Source: CAZDWZ01 sp964509425 (GTDB taxonomy: Bacteria > Bdellovibrionota_C > UBA2361 > SZUA-149 > CAZDWZ01). From it: DNA of 64,000 bases. Location of the stretch: positions 62,001 to 126,000 of the forward strand of contig CAZDWZ010000013.1 of assembly GCA_964509425.1 (NCBI GenBank), written 5' to 3'. Within the stretch, counting starts at the first letter, position 1. Every line of letters begins with the position of its first letter. The notes below the pieces were generated by a model, which worked only from the letters and a program-made list of their open reading frames with translations, was not told the DNA's origin and made no database searches. Shown here piece by piece: positions 34,599-42,484 of this stretch. Both the position numbers and the translations under genes were made by a program.

Positions 34599-34635
34599 TG
34601 ACTCAAGTCATACGCGACGTTCATGACTCGAATCA
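34599..34635. promoter_or_regulatory. Tandem operator boxes 3 and 4
   Basis: TGACTCAAGTCA at 34599-34610 (within a 16-bp palindrome, 34597-34612) and TGACTCGAATCA at 34624-34635, centres 25 bp apart. They lie in the divergent region between the coiled-coil gene (minus) and the 44-aa gene (plus), so one regulator could control both directions. Confidence 0.65.
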
Positions 34636-34708
34636 TGGCGATTGTAGAGCGCTCTCGCTTACATTTGTCGCGTATGTTGATTCGGATGGACCGAACGGGA
34701 GAAATGTC

Positions 34709-34843
34709 ATGTTTCAGCTTCAAAATTTGAAAAATGAAGAGGGGCGTATCGGCTACCTCGTGCTTTGGTTGATGGGCGCACCGGTTTCGCTACTGCTCAT
34801 CCTCTGGGTGATCTTCGGGAACAACCTGATTGGTGCTGGATAG
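34709..34843 (+). CDS. Small membrane protein (44 aa)
   Basis: Begins MFQLQNLKNEEGRIGYLV, behind a GGGAG-like SD, with a single transmembrane helix GYLVLWLMGAPVSLLLILWVIF. An open frame runs from 34514, but codons before 34709 cover the operator boxes and are not protein-like. Short single-helix proteins of this type accompany envelope-stress genes. It lies 61 nt upstream of the ABC exporter frame and may be its leader gene. Confidence 0.6.
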   Translation: MFQLQNLKNEEGRIGYLVLWLMGAPVSLLLILWVIFGNNLIGAG

Positions 34844-34904
34844 GCCCTTGGGCGAATCGGCCCCATCCTTTCACCCGTAAATGAACTCTTTCGCCGCTCC
34901 CTGA

Positions 34905-36650
34905 TTGCTGAGAGATAGCTTTATTCTCTCTTCAACCAGGTGGGCGGCGAGTCTTTTGATCAACATCCAAAAATTTAAACAAACTCTTCGTCACCTCCGG
35001 GTGATCATCCTCCCTCTGTTCACCCGCTCTCCGGAGCGGCGGAATGCGCTCCAATTCTCCGCGATGCTCCTCCTTCTCTCGGCCCTGATCGCCGGAGTTC
35101 AGGTCCTGATGAGCTACGCGAATCGAGATATGATGACTGCGCTCGCGGATCGAAAGGGAATTGAGTTCTCAGCTCATCTGACCCGCTACCTTGGTGCTAT
35201 CGCGCTCGCTATTCCGATCGGGGTTTTCTACCGTTATATCGAAGAGCGATTTGCGCTTCTGTGGCGAGAGTGGATGACGAACCATCTTTTGAAGCGCTAC
35301 TTTTTCCGCCGTGCGTATTATTACCTGCGCGCTGACGAAGCGCTCGATAACCCGGACCAGCGTATTGTTGAGGATGTAAAAAACTTCACCGCGACGACAC
35401 TGTCGCTTTCGCTCATCACGCTAAACGCAACCGTGACGCTATTCGCCTTCCTCGGTGTGTTGTGGTCGATCTCTTGGACGCTGGTCGGAGTTCTGATGGC
35501 GTACGCTATCGCCGGAACGGTCCTTACGGCTCTCATTGGTCACCGCCTCATCGGAATTCACTATCATCAATACCAACGGGAAGCCGACCTTCGTTACGGC
35601 CTTGTTCGTGTAAGAGACAATGCTGAGTCCATTGCATTCTTTCGTGGTGAGCCGCGAGAGCGGCTGGAGCTCATGCAGCGTCTGGGACTTCTGGTTTCAA
35701 ATACGAGAGATCTCATCAGCTGGAACAGGAATCTCGCATTTTTCACTTCGGGATATAACTACATCGCGCTCGTCGTGCCGCTCATCGTCGTTGCTCCCTT
35801 GTATATGAATAAGCAGATCGAGTTCGGTGTTGTGTCGCAGGCGACCGGAGCCTTTGCTCAAGTGCTCGCGGCGGTCTCGCTCATCATCGTTCAATTCGAA
35901 CGTCTGAGCGCCTACGCCGCCGGGGTCGCCCGGCTGGGTTCGCTTTGGGATGCAATCTCCGGTGATGATCCCGAAGAAGACGACGACCCGGAGATCAATA
36001 TTGAAGAAGGGACGAGTCTGGTTCTTGAAGAGCTGAGCGTTCGTCCCCCTAAGTCGGAACGCGAGCTGGTGCGGGAGCTCTCGCTGAAGCTTCCGATTGG
36101 AAAGGGGCTCCTTATTATGGGGCCGAGTGGGAGCGGAAAGAGTTCGCTGCTGAGAGCGATCGCGGGATTATGGAGCACAGGCGATGGGAGCATTCAGCGG
36201 CCTCAGTTAAAGCAGATGATGTTCCTCCCGCAGAAGCCGTATCTCATTCAGGGCTCGCTGCGGGCGAACATGCTCTATCCGGCCCGCGATGCGGAAGTTC
36301 CTGAGACGGAGCTGAAAGAAGCATTTCACAAGGTAAATCTGGATAGTCTCGTCGAGCGGGTGAGCGGTGATTTTACTACAACCTTGGATTGGTCGAATAT
36401 TCTTTCACTCGGAGAGCAACAGCGGCTTTCGTTCGCACGCATTCTTCTCGCGAAGCCGAAGCTCGTTTTTCTTGATGAGGCATCGAGTGCCCTCGATGAG
36501 GAGAACGAGGCGCACCTCTATGAGCAGTTGAAGAGCTTGAACTGTTCCTACGTAAGCGTCGGACATCGCTCGACCTTGAAGAAGTTCCACGATTTCCTCC
36601 TCAGCGGGGAAGGTGACGGAGCCTGGAAACTTTCCAAGTCTGATAAATAA
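34905..36650 (+). CDS. SbmA/BacA-YddA-type ABC transporter (fused permease-ATPase)
   Basis: 581 aa. N-terminal ABC_membrane_2/SbmA-like domain (to ~340) with VQVLMSYANRDMMTAL, YRYIEERFALLWREWMTNHLLKRYF and DNPDQRIVEDVKNFT; C-terminal ATPase with Walker A GPSGSGKSS, signature LSLGEQQRLSFARILL and Walker B LVFLDEASSALDEE. Relatives move vitamin B12 (mycobacterial Rv1819c), very-long-chain fatty acids or antimicrobial peptides. Cargo unknown; context suggests envelope stress. Start uncertain: TTG 34905 or TTG 34956, both with weak ribosome sites. Confidence 0.88.
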   Translation: MLRDSFILSSTRWAASLLINIQKFKQTLRHLRVIILPLFTRSPERRNALQFSAMLLLLSALIAGVQVLMSYANRDMMTALADRKGIEFSAHLTRYLGAIALAIPIGVFYRYIEERFALLWREWMTNHLLKRYFFRRAYYYLRADEALDNPDQRIVEDVKNFTATTLSLSLITLNATVTLFAFLGVLWSISWTLVGVLMAYAIAGTVLTALIGHRLIGIHYHQYQREADLRYGLVRVRDNAESIAFFRGEPRERLELMQRLGLLVSNTRDLISWNRNLAFFTSGYNYIALVVPLIVVAPLYMNKQIEFGVVSQATGAFAQVLAAVSLIIVQFERLSAYAAGVARLGSLWDAISGDDPEEDDDPEINIEEGTSLVLEELSVRPPKSERELVRELSLKLPIGKGLLIMGPSGSGKSSLLRAIAGLWSTGDGSIQRPQLKQMMFLPQKPYLIQGSLRANMLYPARDAEVPETELKEAFHKVNLDSLVERVSGDFTTTLDWSNILSLGEQQRLSFARILLAKPKLVFLDEASSALDEENEAHLYEQLKSLNCSYVSVGHRSTLKKFHDFLLSGEGDGAWKLSKSDK

Positions 36651-36653
36651 AAA

Positions 36654-36701
36654 GAGCCCCTCAAACTGTCGAACCTTTCGGTTCTCGAGTTTGAGAGGCT
36701 C
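36654..36701. terminator. Bidirectional hairpin between the ABC exporter and BON genes
   Basis: AGCC-CCTCAAACT and AGTTTGAGAGGCT arms with an inner GAACC/GGTTC stem and TTTC loop. Lies between convergent genes (exporter plus, BON protein minus). Confidence 0.6.
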
Positions 36702-36726
36702 GGGATGGCGGATCCCTACGAGAGAG

Positions 36727-37527
36727 CTACTTCATATTTACCGCCAGGCGATTATCAACCGACTTTACGCCGGCGACTTCGCCCACTTCTTGAGCAATCA
36801 TGCTTCGCTGCTGAGCATTTCGCGAATAACCCTCGAGAGTAACCACCCCGTTCGTCGTGGTTACGTTCACGTCGCTTCCTGGGAAATCGTCGGTGAACAT
36901 CAAGAGCGAACGAACTTTGGTGCTAATCCAGCCGTCGTTCATCGCCGTGGCCATGTCCTTCGATTCGCCAAGGCGAGCTCGTGCGGCAGACTCGGTTTTT
37001 GACACTGTGATGTTATTATTAACGGTGCGCACACCGGAGGTCTGATACGCGAGCTGCTCCGCTGTTTTCTTTTCCTTTTCCGACTCGACGTTTCCGGACA
37101 AAGTCACAGCGTTTGCCTTCGTGTCGACCTTGATCGCCATTCCATGCGTATCCCGATTCGAAAGAAGGCGAGATTTCACTGCGGCCGTAACTGTTGCGTC
37201 GGTGACCTTCTGGCTGAAGCTCGATCGAGTCTTCATCTTCAGGTTTTCATCAACTTCAATCTTGTTCGTCACCGTCTTTACACCGTCCGATGCCTTCGCG
37301 ACGTCTTCGGCGAATTCCCGTTCAACCATCGTTGGGACTGAACCTTTGAGCGTCACGTCGCCGCCTTTTACGTCGACGGAAATGTCGCTCGAATCAAGCG
37401 CCGTGTTAAATGCATACGCTCCCGAGATTCTCCCTTGAATCCATTCATCCGAATACGGCTCTCCCGGTGCGGCAAAAGCCGGAGCGGAGAACAATAACGT
37501 CGTTAGTAGCAGTGCTTTTAGTTTCAT
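36727..37527 (-). CDS. Periplasmic protein with three BON domains (OsmY-like)
   Basis: 266 aa from ATG 37527 (GGAGAAAAACC upstream). Signal peptide (LKALLLTTLLFSAPAFAA). Three BON domains, each with the hallmark V-LxGxV motif: ISVDVKGGDVTLKGSV (~40-115), KVDTKANAVTLSGNV (~125-190) and VNVTTTNGVVTLEGY (~205-266). E. coli OsmY has two. BON domains bind phospholipid surfaces and are linked to osmotic and envelope stress. Last gene of the DUF883-DUF1328-lipoprotein-BON array on the minus strand. Confidence 0.9.
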   Translation of the reverse strand: MKLKALLLTTLLFSAPAFAAPGEPYSDEWIQGRISGAYAFNTALDSSDISVDVKGGDVTLKGSVPTMVEREFAEDVAKASDGVKTVTNKIEVDENLKMKTRSSFSQKVTDATVTAAVKSRLLSNRDTHGMAIKVDTKANAVTLSGNVESEKEKKTAEQLAYQTSGVRTVNNNITVSKTESAARARLGESKDMATAMNDGWISTKVRSLLMFTDDFPGSDVNVTTTNGVVTLEGYSRNAQQRSMIAQEVGEVAGVKSVDNRLAVNMK

Positions 37528-37568
37528 ATGGTTTTTCTCCATCCTTGTGTTGTTACAGAACCTTGGTC

Positions 37569-38114
37569 CTACTGAATAATAATGGCAGCCTGCGCTTGTG
37601 CTCCCATACCGCCGGCGCATGAGAAGGCGACGGTGTCGTCACTTGCGGTGGCTGCAATCGAAACCGTGCCCGCCGGAACCGTTGAATCCACCGTGAGAGT
37701 GAGCTCAGCGTCCGCGTCTCCCGAAGGGTTATCCGCGTCGAACAGATCGGAACGTCCAAACGTAAATCTCAGGAACGAAGATCCGTCAGGGCAGACGAGC
37801 TCTTGGTCGGGGTTCACGTCATTGTCATCGATCGGGCGTTGAATTTCAGCAGTTCCCGCGCGGAACCGAAGTTGTGGCGGAAGTGCGACAACCACTTGAA
37901 TGTCATCTCCTTCGTCAAACAGATCGCTCGACGAGAAAGAAAACTTGGTGCTGAGAATCGAGGCTTGAGTCACGTTGATGACGCTCGGATTCCCCGAGAC
38001 CTCGACCACGACCGCGTTTGTGCCGATATCATCATCTTCATCGCTGCCGCCGCAGCCAGCGACAAGGGGAAGAGCGAGAAGCAAACTGCCAGTGATTAGA
38101 GAAAGTCGTTTCAT
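37569..38114 (-). CDS. Lipoprotein, hypothetical
   Basis: 181 aa from ATG 38114; the frame upstream to 38225 lacks an SD and covers a hairpin. Lipobox LVAGC with Cys21, an acidic stretch (GGSDEDDD), then one beta-rich domain with SDLFDEGDDIQVVVALPPQLRFRAG and VDSTVPAGTVSIAATASDD, resembling DUF11/cadherin-like beta folds. Two cysteines (VCPDGS, FSCAGG) may bond. Function unknown. Confidence 0.68.
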   Translation of the reverse strand: MKRLSLITGSLLLALPLVAGCGGSDEDDDIGTNAVVVEVSGNPSVINVTQASILSTKFSFSSSDLFDEGDDIQVVVALPPQLRFRAGTAEIQRPIDDNDVNPDQELVCPDGSSFLRFTFGRSDLFDADNPSGDADAELTLTVDSTVPAGTVSIAATASDDTVAFSCAGGMGAQAQAAIIIQ

Positions 38115-38162
38115 AATTGCCCTAGTGTGAGTTGGTGAAGTTGTAATGACGTTGACGTGAAA

Positions 38163-38194
38163 CGAGGGCGGGAGATTGTGCACTCCCGCCCTCG
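38163..38194. terminator. Perfect 12-bp hairpin between DUF1328 and lipoprotein genes
   Basis: CGAGGGCGGGAG (38163-38174) / CTCCCGCCCTCG (38183-38194), 8-nt loop. It separates DUF1328 from the downstream lipoprotein and could attenuate read-through within the array. Confidence 0.55.
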
Positions 38195-38217
38195 GAAGGG
38201 GATTCGTTATTGTGTTT

Positions 38218-38388
38218 CTATGCAACCGGCGGCCGGAATCTTGGCGCGATCAGCGAAATGAGAAACAAAATTACGAATATGAAGAACAACGCCTTGGCGA
38301 TACCAGTGGCTGTTCCGGCGATTCCACCGAAGCCAAACAACGCCGCGACAATTGCGATAACGAGAAATGTGACTGCCCAATTTAACAT
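38218..38388 (-). CDS. DUF1328 (UPF0391) small membrane protein
   Basis: 56-aa gene. It starts MLNWAVTFLVIAIVAALFGF, continues GGIAGTATGIAKALFFIF and ends LISLIAPRFRPPVA: two helices joined by the GGIAG turn, which is diagnostic of the DUF1328/YtjA family. Good SD (AGGAG). These proteins are induced under stress or in stationary phase in many proteobacteria; mechanism unknown. It lies 30 nt after the DUF883 gene. Confidence 0.88.
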   Translation of the reverse strand: MLNWAVTFLVIAIVAALFGFGGIAGTATGIAKALFFIFVILFLISLIAPRFRPPVA

Positions 38389-38418
38389 GATGTTTTCTCC
38401 TGATTCTTTTTTTTGTGA

Positions 38419-38688
38419 TTACCGTCGTAAAAAATATCCGAGGACAAAACCTGCGCAGGCGCCGCAAAGCATCGCTTTCATCGGCTCGTTCTGAACGTGC
38501 TTACGCACTTCTGACGCGCCTCTTTCGCCGACGCCTCGTAAATGCTCGTACGCGTCTCCTCCCATTCGGCGGACGTCTTCAGTTACTTGCTCCGTTCGGT
38601 CGGAGATGGTTTGACCCAGGTTTTGCAAACCGCTTTTTACGGCTTCGCCTTCTGACCTGAGATTTGATTCTATCGTTCGAGCTTGCAT
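38419..38688 (-). CDS. DUF883 (ElaB/YqjD-like) protein
   Basis: 89 aa. Helical, charged N-terminal region with a coiled-coil pattern (ESNLRSEGEAVKSGLQNLGQTISDR) and the family C-terminus: a short transmembrane helix MKAMLCGACAGFVLGYFLRR ending in RR. E. coli members are tail-anchored, bind ribosomes and accumulate in stationary phase. Probably first gene of the array down to the BON gene. Box 5 is 58 nt upstream. Confidence 0.85.
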   Translation of the reverse strand: MQARTIESNLRSEGEAVKSGLQNLGQTISDRTEQVTEDVRRMGGDAYEHLRGVGERGASEVRKHVQNEPMKAMLCGACAGFVLGYFLRR

Positions 38689-38745
38689 GAGAATGTCCTC
38701 CGTTTCGTTGGAGGCAATCGTAGAGCCAAATCTCAGGCAAAAGTA

Positions 38746-38757
38746 TGACCTCGGTCA
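38746..38757. promoter_or_regulatory. Palindromic operator box 5 (TGACCTCGGTCA)
   Basis: Arms TGACC/GGTCA perfect, central TC. It lies 58 nt upstream of the DUF883 start on the minus strand. Same TGAYYNNRRTCA form as boxes 1-4 and 6. Confidence 0.58.
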
Positions 38758-38818
38758 GCCATAAAAATATGGAGTGATTCTGGGAAGAAGGAGAACGAGG
38801 AGATGTGCGGCGGAGGTC

Positions 38819-39325
38819 CTACTCAGCAGTAGGTTTCTCAGCAGGAGACTTTGTGCCGGGAGTTTCGACCACTTTCATTTCAAGAGGCGTAACACCTTTT
38901 TCCTTGATCCCAAGCTCTTTTGCGGCCTTTGCTGAAACATCCAGCTGTCGTCCCTTCGCGAAAGGGCCGCGATCGTTTACACGCACGGTGACTTTTTTGC
39001 CGTTCTCGGGATTTTTCACCTCTACCTTCGTGCCGAAAGGAAGTGTTTTGTGGGCCGCGGTGAGGCTTTCTGGATTGAATTTCTCGCCGCTTGCCGTTTT
39101 CTTTCCGCTCAATCCGTCGCCTTCGCCGTAGTAGGAAGCTTTTACTTTCTTTCCTGCAGACTCATCGACGGGTGCTGAGGCTTCAGGTTGTTGTACGCTC
39201 GGAGCCGGCGTGGGGGCCGGTACTTCGGCCGGACGAGAAGAGAACGTCGCGCACGATCCGAAGACTGTGACAAAAAGTACTGCCGTGGGGGTCAGCAAAA
39301 ATGCGCTCTTTGCAGGAGTTTTCAT
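38819..39325 (-). CDS. RlpA-like lipoprotein (double-psi beta-barrel)
   Basis: 168 aa from ATG 39325 (GGAG 8-10 nt upstream). Signal and probable lipobox VFGSC with Cys25; Pro/Ala linker; then the RlpA DPBB domain: KVKASYYGEGDGLSGKKTAS, AAHKTLPFGTKVEVKN, VTVRVNDRGPFAKGRQLDVS. RlpA is a septal lytic transglycosylase acting on denuded glycan; here there is no SPOR domain, so it is the short form. Divergent from the glycine-zipper lipoprotein. Confidence 0.85.
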   Translation of the reverse strand: MKTPAKSAFLLTPTAVLFVTVFGSCATFSSRPAEVPAPTPAPSVQQPEASAPVDESAGKKVKASYYGEGDGLSGKKTASGEKFNPESLTAAHKTLPFGTKVEVKNPENGKKVTVRVNDRGPFAKGRQLDVSAKAAKELGIKEKGVTPLEMKVVETPGTKSPAEKPTAE

Positions 39326-39363
39326 CGTTTTTCTCCGACCTTGCGAATCTCTCAAGTAATACA

Positions 39364-39375
39364 TGACTACGATCA
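39364..39375. promoter_or_regulatory. Operator-like box 6 (TGACTACGATCA)
   Basis: Less symmetric than the others but fits TGAYYNNRRTCA and is preceded by CA as boxes 2 and 4. Lies between the RlpA-like (minus) and glycine-zipper (plus) genes, 39 and 61 nt from their starts. Confidence 0.45.
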
Positions 39376-39435
39376 CGGCGCGAGGCATCGCATGCTAGTA
39401 GGTTGAGTTTCTAAGATCAAGCGACGGAGGTAAGT

Positions 39436-39678
39436 ATGAAAAGTTACACGATAATCTTCCTCATCCTGCTTCTTGTTTTCTCACTGAGCGCATGTTCGAC
39501 CTGGAGAAAGTTGAACAACACCGAAAAAGGCGCGGTGATTGGAACAGGAACAGGAGCGGCGATTGGAACCAGCGTCTCGCCCGGACTCGGAGGCGCCGTC
39601 ATCGGTGGTGCCGCCGGAGGACTTGGCGGCGGCCTCATCGGGAATGAAATCGACAGAGACGAGCGCCGGCACCGGTAA
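39436..39678 (+). CDS. Glycine-zipper lipoprotein
   Basis: 80 aa. SD ACGGAGG. Lipobox SLSAC with Cys20, then a glycine zipper (GAVIGTGTGAAIGTSVSPG, GGAVIGGAAGGLGGGLIGNEI) like those of YMGG/SlyB/OsmB-type outer-membrane lipoproteins. The zipper probably inserts in or oligomerises at the outer membrane. Followed at 82 nt by a second small lipoprotein. Confidence 0.82.
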   Translation: MKSYTIIFLILLLVFSLSACSTWRKLNNTEKGAVIGTGTGAAIGTSVSPGLGGAVIGGAAGGLGGGLIGNEIDRDERRHR

Positions 39679-39759
39679 CACCGGCAGGGCTGTCCGCATC
39701 GGTCGCACCGGTCGCAGCGGGCGCTCGACAAAATCAACGAAGAGTATTGGAGAAGAGTA

Positions 39760-39978
39760 ATGAAAAAGTTTTCGCGAGTTTTGATGATCTGCAGTTTGGT
39801 GGGTGCCGTATCTTTTGCGGCGTGCACGAAGCGCCAAGGACCGCTTGAGCGAGCCGGCGAGCGAACCGACGAGATCATGGACAATGTCTCGGAAGGAGAG
39901 AATCCGTTGAAGAAAAAAGGTGCGCTCGAGCGTGCCGGAGAGTCCATCGATGAAACTCTCGGAAACGATCGGCGGTAA
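39760..39978 (+). CDS. Small lipoprotein with internal repeat
   Basis: 72 aa. Lipobox SFAAC with Cys22. The mature part has a duplicated unit, GPLERAGERTDEIMDN and GALERAGESIDETLGN, predicted amphipathic helices. SD-like GGAGAAGAG. Probably co-transcribed with the glycine-zipper gene. No named family. Confidence 0.72.
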   Translation: MKKFSRVLMICSLVGAVSFAACTKRQGPLERAGERTDEIMDNVSEGENPLKKKGALERAGESIDETLGNDRR

Positions 39979-40048
39979 CGTTGCCGCGTAAAAGCATCGT
40001 GCCGCACTGAGTAGTTGCGTAGTTGCACCGTGTGGTTTCAGAGTCCGT

Positions 40049-40089
40049 GAACACCGGGCGAGGAGAGAGTTCCTTTTTGCCCGGTGTTC
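40049..40089 (-). terminator. Hairpin at the end of the 40145 gene
   Basis: Perfect 11-bp arms GAACACCGGGC (40049-40059) and GCCCGGTGTTC (40079-40089) around a 19-nt loop. Downstream of the minus-strand GC-rich gene and of the plus-strand lipoprotein pair, so it can serve both. Confidence 0.6.
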
Positions 40090-40144
40090 TTAGCGGTGAG
40101 GCCGCCCGATCCGGGTGAGTCGTGATCAGATATCAACCTGCTGT

Positions 40145-40687
40145 TCACGCCTCCATGTACTTCTTGTAGCGCGTCATCGCTTCCGGCAGCACCGCGCAGC
40201 CTTCACGCGCCAACGCCTCGCCGGAGTCGGTCTTCTTCCGGTCGATGAGCGCCTTGAAGCCGACCTTCAGCAGCGGGCCGTTCGGGAGCCGGATGAACGT
40301 CGCGACGACCTTCGCCTTCATGAAGCGCACTTTCAGGACTCGCCGGAGCGCTCGCACAGCGGCCGCTTGATCGGGGTAGTCGCCGACCAGCGTGTCGAGA
40401 TCGAGGACGACGAGATCCGGCTCGGGGTCCATCACGACTTCGCTGAGCTTCAGCGCGGACTTGACCTCGATCTTCTCGTCGAGCCGCCTCTGGTCCACGG
40501 CGTTCTCGGCCGGCGCGCCGAGGATGCCGCTCGTCAGCCCCTTGAAGGTCGAGGCTTCTTTCTGGGACACGCTCGTCGTGACGATGAACACGATCTGCTT
40601 GCCGACGGGGACCGGCGGGACGGCGGCGACCGTTTCGACTACTGCGGGTTCGCCTTCGGTGGCGGGAACAGGTTTTCGTCTGGCCAT
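40145..40687 (-). CDS. Unrecognised GC-rich single gene (180 aa)
   Basis: Starts MARRKPVPATEGEP behind GAGG. A Pro/Val-rich N-terminus leads into an alpha/beta domain: IVFIVTTSVSQKEASTF, PDLVVLDLDTLVGDYPDQAAAVRALRR, KVVATFIRLP. The PDLVVLDLD strand recalls response-regulator receivers, but the other receiver residues do not line up, so no assignment is made. Codon use is visibly more GC-rich than neighbours, and it stands alone between hairpins, consistent with acquisition by transfer. Overlapping frames on the plus strand are shadows. Confidence 0.6.
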   Translation of the reverse strand: MARRKPVPATEGEPAVVETVAAVPPVPVGKQIVFIVTTSVSQKEASTFKGLTSGILGAPAENAVDQRRLDEKIEVKSALKLSEVVMDPEPDLVVLDLDTLVGDYPDQAAAVRALRRVLKVRFMKAKVVATFIRLPNGPLLKVGFKALIDRKKTDSGEALAREGCAVLPEAMTRYKKYMEA

Positions 40688-40885
40688 GGAGCACCTCAAG
40701 AGGGATGAGAACACGGATTGGATGTGAGGAGGGGGGAAATGCGGGGGTGGGGGTGCGAGCCATTCGGCGTCGCAATCCCTTGCTAACCTAGCTCTCCTCT
40801 TCCCGTGTGTGCCGTATCCATAGCGTTTTTCGCCAGCAAACTAAAGGCAGCCGAGGGTGTGTCCGAAAGTTGAAAGAAGAAATTA

Positions 40886-42160
40886 TTAATTTGTAGGGGG
40901 AGATGACGTTTCGGCGGAGCCAATGGACTCGCCGACGAATTTGCCGAAAAGCTCGTTTCCCTTCTCCGAGAGATGACAGCAATTGTCATTATACGTTGCC
41001 TCGGAGACATCTTTAAAAATCTGAGTCGCATCAAAAAATTTCACGCCTTTTGCCGCGAGAATTCGCCCTTCTTCTCGGAGCACAGGGTAGGCAAGGGCCA
41101 CATTCTTCCCCGGTGCCGAATCCGGGTTCAAAGCCACCGCGGCTTCTTCTTTTTGGAAGGTTTTGGAATCTGGGAAATATTGGTTCGGTTGGAGGAAATG
41201 AAAATACACGATGCCGTTCTCTCTCGCGAGTCGCTCCATCTGGAGAGAGCTCTCACGCCAAGTTGCGGCAATCGTCCGGAAAAATTCTTGAGGATTCCGA
41301 AAGCGTCGATTAGGCCCATCGGCCGCAGGGGAGTCTTTTGCTTCGCTCTTCGAGACGACTTCGAGCTGTTCCCGGAGGCGGTGAACATTGGCGCCGAGAT
41401 ATCGGTCATAGAGCGCCCAGACGGTCGCTGCGGAGATGCTTTCTCGAAAGGCGCTCGTCGCAAACCACGCCGCGGTCCCGGACCGAAACTCTTTCGCGGT
41501 TTCGATTTTTCCCACGAGCGCAATTTCTTTTCTGCCGGAGATACCCTGAATCATTCCGGGCCAGTATTCGGGGAAGAAGACAAAGTTTCGCTCGCCGAAG
41601 TTCACAAGGGCGACTTCGTTGAATCCGTCGACGTTGATGATAATGTCGAATTCCCCACCGAGCGCGAGAATATAGGAGAGTGCGAGCAGCTGCTGCGGCT
41701 GTTTATACGCACCGAGCGCGAGCCGTACGAACTCAATCTTCTTTCCGGCAAACCGGGGGGATTTCTCGATGCCTTTTTTTATTTCGGCTTCTCCCAGCGA
41801 TTGAAGCCACCAAGCGACGCTTCCGCCGAAGATGCCGACGATGACCGTGTCGGGTGACCGCTTCCGGAGCGGGGGCTTATCGTCGACAAAGCCGTAGTCG
41901 GAAATCCGGATTCCGTTGTGCGCAATTTTCTCGCGCGAGTCATAGACGAAGCCGAGATAGGGATGGGGAATGATGAGATTCCCTGCGAGGAGTTGATTGA
42001 GGTTTTCTTGGGGACTCTGAGATGCCTGCCTTAAGCGCTCAGCGATCTCCGCCTGTCCGTAGGGCTTTCCGAAAACTACGCGATACACGACATACGAGGC
42101 GCCCTCGAGGACGGCGAGGACGAGAACCAGGAGGAGAAGATTTTTAAAAAAGCAGCGCAT
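40886..42160 (-). CDS. Membrane-anchored SGNH/GDSL-hydrolase-like protein
   Basis: 424 aa. N-terminal membrane helix (FFKNLLLLVLVLAVLEGASYVVY), then an extracytoplasmic SGNH-type domain: block I VGIFGGSVAWWLQ (GGS in place of GDS), block III NVDGFNEVAL, and block V NDNCCHLSEKGNELFG with the catalytic-type His. Such proteins act as esterases or O-acetyl transferases on surface polysaccharides. The Gly-Ser instead of Asp-Ser is seen in some members. It is divergent from a second SGNH protein at 43106. Confidence 0.72.
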   Translation of the reverse strand: MRCFFKNLLLLVLVLAVLEGASYVVYRVVFGKPYGQAEIAERLRQASQSPQENLNQLLAGNLIIPHPYLGFVYDSREKIAHNGIRISDYGFVDDKPPLRKRSPDTVIVGIFGGSVAWWLQSLGEAEIKKGIEKSPRFAGKKIEFVRLALGAYKQPQQLLALSYILALGGEFDIIINVDGFNEVALVNFGERNFVFFPEYWPGMIQGISGRKEIALVGKIETAKEFRSGTAAWFATSAFRESISAATVWALYDRYLGANVHRLREQLEVVSKSEAKDSPAADGPNRRFRNPQEFFRTIAATWRESSLQMERLARENGIVYFHFLQPNQYFPDSKTFQKEEAAVALNPDSAPGKNVALAYPVLREEGRILAAKGVKFFDATQIFKDVSEATYNDNCCHLSEKGNELFGKFVGESIGSAETSSPPTN

Positions 42161-42389
42161 TCGTCGCAGGCGTTTCTGAAGGAATTTCCGATTGTTACGA
42201 TATTTAGAGGAAACCGTTTAGCATTCGTATCGAAAAACGGGCCAGCCCCGCTTCAAATGTTTAGGGAATTTGTGTTAAATTAGGTTCCCCACGCTCTTTT
42301 CCGATCAGATACCGAAAAGTTTAATCGCGTGCTCTGAGCAGACATTCGCCTGCCCGAGCAACGCGGAAGGAATAGGATTTCATCTATTA

Positions 42390-42443
42390 CCGGAGAGCAC
42401 CTTTCGCTCGCTTCGCGATGAGCTGGCGAAGGGTACTCTCCGG
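42390..42443. repeat. 54-bp imperfect palindrome before the GC-rich gene
   Basis: CCGGAGAG (42390-42397) / CTCTCCGG (42436-42443), with an inner 9-bp stem ACCTTTCGC / GCGAAGGGT (one G-T pair). Starts 95 nt before the gene at 42485. The gap 42161-42389 holds nothing recognisable. Confidence 0.75.
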
Positions 42444-42484
42444 AGCTCGTTCCGGTGCGGTGCCTCTACACAGGGGACATTGCG

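Noticed and set aside
40145..40687. Response regulator receiver
   Set aside because: PDLVVLDLD looks like a phosphoacceptor strand, but the acidic pair, Thr/Ser and Lys positions of receivers cannot be aligned.
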